In this document: in pieces, positions 8,837-17,189 of the stretch
Position numbering within the stretch: the stretch's first letter is position 1
Layout of the letters: each line of letters begins with the position of its first letter
From: Hofstenia miamia
Taxonomy: Eukaryota; Xenacoelomorpha; Acoela
Length of the DNA stretch: 24,523 nucleotides
Assembly (NCBI GenBank): GCA_004352715.1
Contig: SCFE01000086.1
Coordinates: forward strand, 358,875 to 383,397
Reading direction: 5' to 3'
Notes under the pieces: model-generated
Told to the model about the DNA's origin: nothing
The model's database searches: none
The model's input: only the letters and a program-made list of their open reading frames with translations
Translations under genes and position numbers: made by a program

Positions 8837-9072
8837 TTAGAAGGGTGGGGTTACTGAGGAAGTTAAAAGACTAATTCAGTGGGCATAGCCACGATCCGGG
8901 TCGACCTTAACCCCTTGAAGTATGCCACTAAGGCCCATTAGATCATGAGAAACCTCAGAAGGGTGGGCTTACTGAAGAAGTCAACAGACTAAATCAATGG
9001 GTGGAACCAAGATCAGCGTCCGGACCACACCCCTAGAAGTGTGCCTGGCCGGTTCGATCTTGAGAAACCTCT
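8837..9072. repeat. Two-unit diverged tandem repeat, about 118 bp
   Basis: Unit 1 (about 8837-8955) and unit 2 (about 8956-9072) share AGAAGGGTGGG, TTACTGA(G/A)GAAGT, AGACTAA and GAGAAACCTC in the same order, with many substitutions between them. GC content is above that of the surroundings. No coding frame spans both units. Function and family are unknown. Confidence 0.8.
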
Positions 9073-9470
9073 GGCGACCCCGGCATGGAGTGTGCTGACC
9101 TGTGTTGTGTCTGATCAGCAGAGTGAAGTCGAAGGTCGAACTTCAGTTGAGAGGATACATTTTTAGACACTAATGTTTCTTCTTAATCTAACTCAATTTG
9201 AATATTTAGAGTGTTTTTTGAACAAACTTCATTGTTTGAGCTACTAGAAATAAGTTTAAAATTCAGAAAACAGATATTCTGTAAGCAAGTCAACTATCAA
9301 TGGAAAAAAAATTCTTGCGAAATTTTTTTTCAGTGCAGAATTCTTCGCAAATATTCTGTTTGTAGCATTTTTCAGAGTTTTCCTATTATAATTTTGCACG
9401 TACGCAATATACATTGACAAGGCGAAAACCGAAAATAAATTTTCTTATAATTACTTTATGTAGTTTGATG
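9073..9470. other. Unassigned spacer
   Basis: A moderately GC-rich start (9073-9150) followed by AT-rich sequence. Nothing recognised. Confidence 0.5.
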
Positions 9471-9538
9471 TAGGTAAAGTCAAGGTGTAAAAGGCTAGAC
9501 TGGGACCGCGAGGACCCGGGTTCGAGCCCGACCCTACC
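9470..9538 (+). repeat. tRNA-like (SINE-type) segment directly upstream of a LINE
   Basis: A strong B box, GGGTTCGAGCC (9518-9528), lies in a segment of about 68 bases whose ends GTAGG (9469-9473) and CCTAC can pair like an acceptor stem. The A-box region is weak and I cannot assign an anticodon. The LINE leader follows within about 25 bases. It may be a tRNA-derived SINE head, a decayed tRNA gene used as a target, or a Pol III-type leader carried by the LINE. Confidence 0.55.
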
Positions 9539-9542
9539 TTCA

Positions 9543-9965
9543 ATGAATGTGCAACGAAAAGAAAAGGCCCTCAGTTCCCGGCAGGCCTTAAATGGTCAGA
9601 GGGTGCGAAGAATCTCCGGTCAACAGGTGGACTCCACAATCGGGAATGTGGACTCGAGAATTGGCAGTATAGGATCCACACAGACCAATGGACAACGGCA
9701 CAAGTGGACAGATGAGCAGAACAGGATAGCATTGGAGTGTTACAGAAGAAGCAGANNNNNNNNNNNNNNNNNNNNNNNNNNNNNNCAATGGACAACGGCA
9801 CAAGTGGACAGATGAACAGAACAGGATAGCACTGGAGTGTTACAGAAGAAGCAGACCAGATGAGAGGGGTTATAGGAAGAGAATGTTGGAAGAATGGAAA
9901 AAAGAAGAAACAGGATTAGAAGTTGCAGAGGCTTGCAGGTCAGGTCAGAAAGTTGAAGCTGCATG
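9543..9965 (+). pseudogene. R4-like LINE N-terminal region with Myb/SANT-like motif
   Basis: The frame reads RVRRISGQQVDSTIGN, then NGQRHKWTDEQNRIALECYR and DERGYRKRMLEEWKKEETGL before stopping at 9963-9965. A K-W-T-x-E/D start with a following helix and Y-R-R is typical of the Myb/SANT-like N terminus of R4-clade LINE proteins, proposed to bind target DNA. It is interrupted by 30 N, with the stretch from CCAATGGACAACGG to GAAGCAGA appearing on both sides. A frameshift near 9955 is needed to enter the next segment. Confidence 0.75.
9756..9785. other. 30-N gap flanked by a duplicated segment
   Basis: About 70 bases before the gap (9684-9755) recur after it (9786-9855) with two differences, so the flanks may be overlapping contig ends. 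Confidence 0.95.
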
Positions 9966-10403
9966 AGAATAAGGGAAAAAGAACAGACGAAGCAAAAGGA
10001 AAATGAAGTGGCAGATGTAGTAGCAGAAGTAGTGGTAGAAACAGCAGAAACCGCAGCTGTAGAAACAGAGACAGCAATCAAGGAAAGGATGAAAAAAGAA
10101 ATAGAAGACAGAAGTAGGTTGCCAGTACCAAGAGGCATTAAAAGAAGCAAGTTAGCTGTAGAAACAGCAAATTTTAACAAAGTATTAGAAAGGATAGATG
10201 CTATAGAAACTGCAAGAGAAGAGCTTAAGAAGAGATTAGTTGCAGAAGCTGAGAAACTGAGAAAATCTAGGGCAAGGGCAAAGCAGGCAAGAGACAATAT
10301 GAAATTTAAGACCCAAGAAGGACGATTCTACAAAGAACTAGATGCAGGAGAAAAGGCTACAGCTAGAGCAGGCGAGGACGCAGTTCGCAGTAAGGTTCTG
10401 TGA
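9963..10403 (+). pseudogene. R4-like LINE ORF, charged linker region
   Basis: The frame is rich in Lys, Glu and Ala and looks coiled-coil-like: TKQKENEVADVVAEVVVETA, RSRLPVPRGIKRSKLAVE, TAREELKKRLVAEAEKLRKS, RARAKQARDNMKFKTQEGRF and YKELDAGEKATARAGEDAV. It stops at 10403 because of a 7-base tandem duplication near 10380-10392. With the duplication skipped the frame continues to about 10519 (ENIWENDGPEIESEQMQKKF). Compared with copy 2 it adds an upstream part but has a deletion just before IETAREEL. Confidence 0.8.
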
Positions 10404-10520
10404 GAATATATGGGAAAATGATGGACCAGAGATCGAAAGTGAGCAGATGCAGAAGAAATTCAGGCAAGAAAAAGAAGTAATCACAACTGCAAACCTAATT
10501 AATAATCAGAAACACAGTTA

Positions 10521-10817
10521 AGCGCTCCGTGGTGATCCAGAAATCAAAATAATCCCGTCAAGGTAAAAATTCCGCCACCCATAGTATATTAAATATAATC
10601 TAATTATGAATTAATTGTGGGATTTTATTGGTTTGTGCCTTTAAAGGCACAGTGGAAATGGACATGGTTTCTAACAGTTTCTATAAGCTCTAAAACATAT
10701 TACTATAACGTTTCATTAATATGGTGTTATTGTTTAGATCCTTGAAACTCTTATTTACAGAATTTATACCAGAATGAATCGACATTCAATGTTCAATGGC
10801 ACTATATTACGTTATGC
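10521..10817. other. Unassigned spacer
   Basis: AT-rich, no gene or clear repeat recognised. Confidence 0.5.
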
Positions 10818-11457
10818 ACTTGCATTGATTCAAAAAAGAAGACTTGACTCACGTTAGTGAATTGCGTATGTGATCTATCAACTTTTTCGCACACATCGTA
10901 CAATGTATATAAGTGAACGTTTTTGTAAATTGCAGTGTAATTACAATCATATTTTAGCAAATGTAAATATGATAATTGCACGTGCTTTCGCAGCTTGAGA
11001 TTTGAGAAACTCTCAGACCGGTATGACCAGACGCCAGGTGTGTCCACGGGTCACTTGTACTTGACCCGTGACCCTCAACGACCCGCAGCAACTTCACCCA
11101 TGAACCGTTCATTTCTGACCGGCACCCCGTGACCTGAAGGACTTGCATTGATTCAAAAAAGAAGACTTGACTCACGTTAGTGAATTGCGTATGTGATCTA
11201 TCAACTTTTTCGCACACATCGTACAATGTATATAAGTGAACGTTTTTGTAAATTGCAGTGTAATTACAATCATATTTTAGCAAATGTAAATATAATAATT
11301 GCACGTGCTTTCGCAGCTTGAGATTTGAGAAATTCTCAGACCGGTATGACCAGACGCCAGGTGTGTCCACGGGTCACTTGTACTTGACCCGTGACCCTCA
11401 ACGACCCGTGGCAACTTGACCCTTGAACCGTTCATTTCTGACCCGCGACCTGAAGGA
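10818..11457. repeat. Two-copy tandem repeat, 323-bp period
   Basis: Unit 1 is 10818-11140 and unit 2 is 11141-11457. They are nearly identical, with a few substitutions and a deletion of several bases near the end of unit 2. Each unit has an AT-rich first half and a GC-richer second half with repeated GACCCGTGACC-like words. These include a short palindrome, ACGGGTCA...TGACCCGT, with an 8-base loop (11046-11069 in unit 1). Minus-strand open frames cross the units only because the repeat lacks stops; they are not supported as genes. Confidence 0.92.
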
Positions 11458-11535
11458 CCGCGAACACCCTTGGCACTCATGATTGATTGTTAGAGCTTTG
11501 TTTAAATAAAACATCTAAATTAGGCTAGTTTCACC

Positions 11536-11600
11536 CAGAGATAGAACAGGCTACCGGCCGGCCGTGGCTGTTTGTCCCGGGGCCTGCAATTTACCGGCCT
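11536..11600 (+). mobile_element. hAT-like transposon terminus
   Basis: It starts CAGAGATAGAACAGG and continues into GC-rich TACCGGCCGGCCGTGG. The layout resembles the candidate ends at 38 and 7231. The CCGGCC-rich patch at 12480-12526 could be the far subterminal region, but no mirror-image terminal repeat is visible. Confidence 0.35.
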
Positions 11601-12399
11601 GCAGCCGCTTTTAAATTTCATGAAAGGGTGGTAAAATTACCGGCCGTTTACCGGCCAAAATTATAAAAAATATTCTAGTTTTATCTTGTAAACATGGAAT
11701 GCTTTGCTTAGTTTCTATGAACATCTAAAATTCTAAAAAATTTTGTAGTGTGAGCAATCTCCGTATTGCAATTACAATAATAATTAAATTTACTTTCTGG
11801 AATCTCTTACAAATTTTGCTACAAACGGAGTTGTTCTGCTTTTTGATTGGGTAATTTTATTTCAGTTTTCTATGAAACTTACTAATAATATTCAAAGAAC
11901 CTGTTTATAATACTAAAAGTATAATGTATTGAAATTTGAGAGACCTCATTCAAATAAAGCAACTGGAACCCTTGTATTTTAATAATATTGGAAGAGACGC
12001 TCAATATAATTTTGAAGACTGCAACAAAACATTCAAATGCAAATGTCAATAAACACATCCTACTAAACGAGCAATATGTTTAGTTTTAGAGAAATATTCT
12101 TTATATTTTATTTGTGTACTTATAAGTTATTAAATGCTTAACGGGGTCAAATGCTACAGCAATGTGAAACATAATAATTGATAATGCTACTCGCTTAGTT
12201 TTATATATTTTGCTATCATGCAAAGTAAACTAACTAAATAAAACTGAAACGTTCACATTTTTTCATTCCATGAAAATGGAAACAACTGATTAAAGATATG
12301 CAAAGAATTGATAAAATGAAAATATCCAAATTGCTAGAAATGTAGTTATATAATAGATTGAAAATTGCGTTATGCAATATCAGCTCTTTGCATGTGTAA

Positions 12400-12410
12400 T
12401 TATATATATA

Positions 12411-12444
<34 letters not shown>
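12400..12444. repeat. (TA)n microsatellite, interrupted
   Basis: TA repeats with one AAACA interruption. Confidence 0.9.
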
Positions 12445-12445
<1 letters not shown>

Positions 12446-12577
12446 TTACATAGATTAAATATACAATGCTAATATAATTTTCCGGCCAAAACCTGCAGAA
12501 AACCGACAACTACCGGGGCCGCCCTTCAGAATATGATTTTTCGGTAAACATCAATTAATTTTTAGCTTTGTGTCAAA

Positions 12578-12646
12578 NNNNNNNNNNNNNNNNNNNNNNN
12601 NNNNNNNNNNNNNNNNNNNNNNNNNNNNNNNNNNNNNNNNNNNNNN
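12578..12646. other. 69-N gap flanked by a 21-base direct repeat
   Basis: The 21 bases before the gap (12557-12577) and the 21 after it (12647-12667) are identical, again suggesting overlapping contig ends. Confidence 0.95.
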
Positions 12647-12667
12647 AATTTTTAGCTTTGTGTCAAA

Positions 12668-13340
12668 TTTTTCGCGGGTCATGCGTGACATAGAAGAATA
12701 ATTGACACATTTGCCCCTTACCCCTAAACTGCCCAGAGCTATATAAAACTGTTCATTAATATTAATGAACACTGATGCTTGCAGTTAATCACATAATTAC
12801 TAAAATCACTAACTATAATTAATTACATAGATTAATTCAAATTCGAACATATGACCGGTGGTCAGTGCCAACTGGCTTGCACTTCTGCTTCTGCTAGTGA
12901 ATGTTTGTAATCTGCAGTTTGAATATGCTTAAAATGATTGATTAAAATATGCCGCTATACAAACTATTAATTTGTATGAATTGCATTCACTCTTAATGTA
13001 ATTTTCATGCAAACTCAAATAAAGCAAGATAGTTTACAGTATACAAAATTGTTCTATATGCATTCGATAAGTTCATCTAGTAGTTGCAATACTTTAAATA
13101 GGATTAACGGTTTTGTTTGTTTAGACGTAGATGTCAAAATAACTATATCCACTGTTTAGAAAATGCTCATAAAAGCTTTTATAGGTTGTTATTGATTCAT
13201 TTTGCCGCGCGCTAAATATTTATGGTAACAGCTTTACTGGCATTCGATAAGAGAATGCTATAATTAATTCCTACAAAGCATTTTCTGTTATCATAAATTG
13301 TAAATTTTAATTTTGTTGGCAATATAAATTTTCAAATTGA
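12668..13340. other. Unassigned AT-rich spacer
   Basis: No gene, LTR or repeat recognised. If a 5' gypsy portion (gag, protease, LTR) existed here, it has been lost or cannot be read. Confidence 0.5.
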
Positions 13341-13435
13341 TCCGTTAGATGGCTACAACATTTACAAAAATGATGTTCTCAATTTCTCCATATGCTCAGA
13401 TTCTGGACGTAAAAATTATATAATCCTTTTAAATG

Positions 13436-14241
13436 AATATCATTGTGTATTTGAAGGATATGGGTGCATCTATGTACCATACCACATATCATTGAAAGAA
13501 GAGAAGATGCTTGTACAGTAATCCACGCACGAGGCAACATTCGACTCAGCATAATGCCGAAACTAAAACAAAAACTTGAAGAGCTCAAAAGAAATGATGT
13601 AATCACAGACGTTAATCAACCAACAGATTGGGTAAGCAGTATGGTAGTGGTAGAAAAGCGAAATGGAGATCTAAGAATAACTGTTGATGCCAAGACTGTC
13701 AATCAAAGCATTAGGCCTGAACATCATTACCCAACAGGGCTTGCAGAAATGCGATTGTTTTTCAATGGGAAGCAGTTGTTTACTGTTATCGATCTCACCA
13801 GCTGTTATTGGCGCATTCCTCTGAATGAGTCTTCCTTGTTTTGTACATTTAATACACCCTTATGGGCACATGAGGTTGAAAAGAATGCATTTTAGTTTGG
13901 TTTCAGCTGCTGATAAAGATCAAAAGATGGTGGACGAGATTTTTTCAAATATTCTAAATGTAATGGCGGTTCATGATGACATTTGCATCGCGACAACATC
14001 AAAACAAGAACTCTACGAAGTTTTAAATGAAGTTCTCAAAAGAGTGAAAAGCAAGAACATTAAATTCAATAGGAATAAGCTGCAATTATATACAAAATCC
14101 ATTAAATACATGGGATATGTTATTGACGAAAATGGTTTCCATCCAGATCCCAATAAGGTTAGTGCTATTCAAAATCTATCAAAGTCTGACAACAGGAAAA
14201 GTCTTCGACGAATCCTAGGCATGATTTATTTTCTCTCATAG
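13436..14241 (+). pseudogene. Ty3/gypsy reverse transcriptase domain, frameshifted
   Basis: Upstream of the ATG at 13464 is EYHCVFEGYGCIYVPYHISL, matching the pre-RT region of gypsy pol. Then come LKQKLEELKRNDVITDVNQP, TDWVSSMVVVEKRNGDLRI and LFTVIDLTSCYWRIPL (motif A, with its aspartate). A one-base shift near 13860 leads to NTPYGHMRLKRMHF and MVDEIFSNILNVMAVHDD (13969-13980 encodes VHDD), where gypsy elements usually have Y/V-x-DD. It ends with YTKSIKYMGYVIDENGFHPD and the stop at 14239-14241. Both metal-binding aspartates of the xxDD box remain; the tyrosine position is Val. Confidence 0.88.
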
Positions 14242-14693
14242 TTCTTTCTAAATTCTGCAAAAGGTACACTGAATTTAAGGAACTTTCTTAAAAAAGATGC
14301 CCCTTCGAATGGGACCAAGAGCAGGCTAGAAGTCTAACCAAAATAATTAACATACGAAGTAATGAACCAGTCTTACGCCATTTTGACAACAATGAGAGTG
14401 TTGTTCTTCAAGTGGATGCTTCAACATACGCATTAGGTGCATGCCTACTTCAAAAGGGACAACCTCGTGCGTATGCTGCAAGATTGTTATTAATTATGTT
14501 GCAACAAATTACTCACAGATTGAAAAAAAAGTTACTTGCGATAATCTACAGCTGTACGCACTTCAATCAATATCTTTATGGAAGAGATCTTTTGGTAGAA
14601 TCGGACCACAAACTGTTAAAAGTATTGCAAAACAAACCAATATCTGCTTGCTCTCCTAGGATCCAACATCTACTCGTGATGCTCCAAAAATAA
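14242..14693 (+). pseudogene. Ty3/gypsy RNase H domain, frameshifted
   Basis: Expected blocks are present: TLNLRNFLKKDAP, FEWDQEQARS (one base missing near 14303), VVLQVDASTYALGACLLQKG (DAS aspartate, codon 14415), then a scrambled stretch around a run of eight A at 14522-14531 where NYSQIEK and KLLAI lie in different frames. These are followed by YSCTHFNQYLYGRDLLVESD with HK (SDHK aspartate near 14604) and SPRIQHLLVMLQK. This is the RNase H that removes the RNA strand during reverse transcription. The homopolymer slip and the stop at 14693 inactivate it. Confidence 0.88.
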
Positions 14694-15090
14694 CCGCTAA
14701 TAAGAATAAAGTACAAACCCGGTCGGGAAATGCACCTTGCAGCAGTAAAATCGAAAAAATTTTGGCACTAGCTGTACATAAGACTACGCAGGATGTTGAA
14801 TCTTAGCTGCTGTCGAAAATAAAAACCAAAACAAAGAGTGACCAATGCCTCCAGAAAATACAATACCACATAAAACGCAAATGACCAGAATATTATAAAT
14901 CTCTTCCTGAAGCAGAACGCCCATTTTGAAAAATCAGAAACAATTTTTACTCCGCGAAAGAAGTGGGTAATGTTTGATCATTAAATCGTGGTACCACATA
15001 GAGCTCGCAATCTACCACAAACGACGCTTCACTCTTCCCACCTGGGAATAGAAAAAAAATGATGCGAGAAACTCTTTGCATTATCTACAC
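14694..15090 (+). pseudogene. Ty3/gypsy linker and start of integrase, heavily degraded
   Basis: Past the stop the frame gives YKPGREMHLAAVKSKK, equivalent to the conserved end of RNase H in gypsy pol. Further on, WVMFDH.IVVPHRARNLPQT and LHSSHLGIEKK (about 15030-15059) match the segment before, and the start of, the integrase zinc-binding domain. Stops occur throughout. The integrase catalytic core is absent; LINE sequence starts about 15095. Confidence 0.7.
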
Positions 15091-15094
15091 TTCT

Positions 15095-15670
15095 GTTGTA
15101 GACGATATGAGCTTAATTGATTACCTGAGTTCCTACCACATGGTTCAGATTATTGATTTATTTCCTCATATTTCTGACAATATTTTAGATCTGGTATTCA
15201 CTAAACTAAATACTGTCAAAGTAATTTAAGCAATCAACAATAGCTTCTCTGATCACTCTCTTCTACATTGGCAAATGCAACTTGATGATAATATTGATCT
15301 ACCATCTCTTATTAATTGCCATAGTCTTACAGAGACAAGTACATATTCTTTTAGTAAAGCCAATAAATCAGAACTGAATTATATGTTGGACACCCTTATT
15401 ACTAACATAAATGTAACTGGACAATTAGATTTTATAGACACTTGATACAACGGAATAAAATATATCATTGTTATGTGCGTACCAAAGAGAAGGCTTTTTC
15501 GTAGAATACTACCCAACTATTTTTCTTCTCATTCGGTTCACTTGTTCAATATATCATGCTATGCTAAGAAATTCGGTACATCTTCTCTTTGAATCAATAG
15601 AGCTAGACGGAACTATTTATGCCAATAGTTTTGCTGATCTCCTAACGCCTGTTAAAAGCTTCTTAGAAAT
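15095..15670 (+). pseudogene. LINE endonuclease C-terminal part and linker
   Basis: The readable order is LIDYLSSYHMVQIIDLFPHI, ILDLVFTKLN, NNSFSDHSLLHWQMQL, YSFSKANKSELNYMLDTLI, YNGIKYIIVMCVPKRRLFRR and LPNYFSSHSVHLFN, broken by several stops and a frame change. SDH is the histidine-containing catalytic motif of APE-type LINE endonucleases. The open frame at 15468-15674 is only partly in the LINE frame, although ELDGTIYANSFADLL near its end looks like the linker before the RT. Confidence 0.7.
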
Positions 15671-16531
15671 TTGACGGCATCCCAGCTCCCCAATCAAAAG
15701 TATTATTTGGATTTGACCTACCCATCCAGCTATGAAATTGCTAATAAATTCAATGAATATCTTTGTTCGAATTTTACTCTATTCAGCCAAATTGAAGATG
15801 AATACCAACCCAGTGTATTCAATGAAATAGATATTTCTTTGGAGACAGTTTATGACATTTTATTAAATTGTTCATCTTTTGGTTGTGGCACAGATAGGAT
15901 TCCCAATTTATTTTTCAAAAAATATGAAAAGGCACTTACACTACATGTTTACGTTCTCTTCAAGCAGTACGTCAATCTAGGAGAATTTCCAAATTGTTGG
16001 AAGAATTCCATAATTACTCCTATCTTAAAATCTGGTGATAAACATAACATTAAGAATTATCGTCCTATAAGCATTTTGCCCAAAATTTCATTAGCTTTTA
16101 ATAGATTAATCTACAAAAGTCTATATCCTATAGTTATGGGTACTTTATCTCCATCAAAATTTGGTTTTATTAAGCGAAGATCAATAACTTTACAATTACC
16201 AGCGTTTCTTGATATAATACTTTCTAATTTTGATGATAACAATCTCTTTGTTATCCCTTACACAGATTTCTCTAAAGCTTTTGATAAAGTGGATTTTGTG
16301 AGATTGTTGAAAAAGCTAAAAGATTTAGGAGTCAGTGGCAAATTTCTGAGTCTTCTTTCCTCTTACTTAAGTAATAGAAAACAATCGGTGAAAATCAATA
16401 ACATACTATCTAAATTTAAATATGTTATTAGTGGAGTTCCCCAGGGTTCAGTCTTAGGTCCTTTATTATCATTAATGACTTACCATCATTTTGCAAGAAA
16501 AGTACTCCATTTTTGTATGCTGACGACCTAA
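15671..16531 (+). pseudogene. LINE reverse transcriptase (CR1/Jockey group)
   Basis: A long open frame with the RT order: YEIANKFNEYLCSNFTLF, FGCGTDRIPNLFFKKY, FPNCWKNSIITPILKSGDKH, NIKNYRPISILPKISLAFNR, LSPSKFGFIKRRSIT, VIPYTDFSKAFDKVDFVRLL (motif A), LSSYLSNRKQSVKI and GVPQGSVLGPLL (about 16434-16469). A small deletion after GPLL shifts the frame; the next frame gives INDLPSFC and then FLYADDLKIVANS, with YADD at 16516-16527. The catalytic aspartates are kept. The last residues of the long frame are therefore shifted sequence, not LINE protein. Confidence 0.9.
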
Positions 16532-16581
16532 AAATCGTTGCAAATTCTCGACACAGATATTAATAATTTAATTGATTGGCG

Positions 16582-17160
16582 ATTGCGATGAGCTCGTAAA
16601 GGGTAGAGAGATTCTCGTTCTGCGGGTATTAGATTGTGTAGACGGTGGTTCAGGTTCTGCAATTTTTTCCAGAGTCGATCGCAAAGACTTTGGCGACGAA
16701 TGTACAAGGTAGAACAGTTTAGTTGTACTCCTGCTTCACTATATGTTGCATTTGGGACCATTATTCGGAAAGCCCGTTTCTGTATCCTCTCCAGTCGATC
16801 GCTTTGATTTTGGGTTAACCCATAATGCCATAGCGGGGCACAATACTCAAGCAGTGACCTGATTAACGAGACATACACGGATAATAGATGATTTTGGGAT
16901 ACGCCGCTTCGCCGAAGTAGTTTTAGTAAAAATAACCTTTTGGAAGCCTTATTTGTAATTTCGTTCACGTGGCTGGTCCACTTCAAATTTTTCTGAAATG
17001 TGACACCCAAAAGTTTGGCCGATGATACTCTCTGAATTGCAACAGATTCGTCCCATTGAACTTAAGGAGGCAATTGGAAATTCTTTAAGAAACAAATAGT
17101 GAGCTCTTTTGACTTCGTTGGGTTTAGCTCTGCATAGTTACTGCTACACCATTGGTATCT
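16582..17160 (-). pseudogene. LINE C-terminal (post-RT) segment, CR1/L2-like
   Basis: On the minus strand: YAELNPTKSKELTICFLKNF (about 17130-17070), a stop, VQWDESVAIQRVSSAKLLGV, TFQKNLKWTSHVNEITNKAS, KRLFLLKLLRRSGVS, SLIRSLLEYCAPLWHYGLTQ, DRLERIQKRAFRIMVP, and LHNLIPAERESLYPLRAHRN. This is the thumb and C-terminal region of CR1/L2-type LINE ORF2. It ends about 16582, where it meets the plus-strand LINE tail-to-tail. Upstream it does not run smoothly into the RT at 17.2-17.9 kb, so it is probably a different LINE. Confidence 0.82.
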
Positions 17161-17189
17161 TATAAGGTAATTCATTGAATATTTCGCTA

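Larger units (their letters stand above)
9543..10520 (+). mobile_element. R4/Dong-type LINE, copy 3 (N-terminal part, 3' truncated)
   Basis: It shares with copy 2 the AAAGGCCCTCAG leader and the blocks encoding IETAREEL, RLVAEAEKLRK and GRFYKELDAG. Homology ends about 10491 after the codons for EVITT, where unrelated AT-rich sequence takes over. A 30-N gap (9756-9785) lies inside. Unlike copy 2 it keeps the N-terminal DNA-binding-like region, but lacks the segment encoding NSLVYAGA. All RT and nuclease sequence is missing. Confidence 0.85.
11458..12577. other. Unassigned AT-rich spacer with GC-rich edges
   Basis: It includes the hAT-like end at 11536 and a (TA)n run at about 12400-12444. The TACCGG/CCGGCC words at 11553-11657 return at 12480-12526, so the AT-rich middle may be the body of one element of about 1 kb. 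No ORF is supported. Confidence 0.45.
13341..15090 (+). mobile_element. Ty3/gypsy LTR retrotransposon, pol fragment (RT - RNase H - integrase start)
   Basis: Protein blocks in the normal Ty3/gypsy order run over about 1.75 kb: pre-RT, RT, RNase H, then the start of integrase with its HLGIEK motif. At least four frameshifts and several stops show it is dead. It ends about 15090, where LINE sequence begins. An integrase C-terminal part with LTR start, in the same orientation, lies at 23406-24120 and may be the other half. Confidence 0.88.
15095..16581 (+). mobile_element. CR1/Jockey-group LINE, plus strand, truncated at both ends
   Basis: It begins inside the apurinic-like endonuclease (ILDLVFTKLN, then SFSDHSLL, the conserved SDH), continues through a linker (YNGIKYIIVMCVPKRRLFRR) and an RT domain, and ends just after YADD at the codons for DINNLIDW. 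The 5' part of the endonuclease and everything after the RT palm are missing. It starts where gypsy homology ends, as expected for a 5'-truncated LINE inserted into the gypsy. Its 3' end abuts a minus-strand LINE piece with no tail visible. Confidence 0.85.

Noticed and set aside
9470-9538. Functional tRNA gene
   Set aside because: The B box is good, but the A box and anticodon arm are not, and LINE sequence follows within about 25 bases.
10802-11480. Minus-strand frames of 67-138 codons over the 323-bp tandem repeat
   Set aside because: The same peptide appears in successive frames because of the tandem units; no family motif and no extension outside the repeat.
15095-17160. Twin-priming (5' inversion) of a single LINE to explain the opposed LINE pieces
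   Set aside because: In twin priming the 3' segment keeps a free 3' end with a tail. Here the 3' ends of both pieces are joined to each other.
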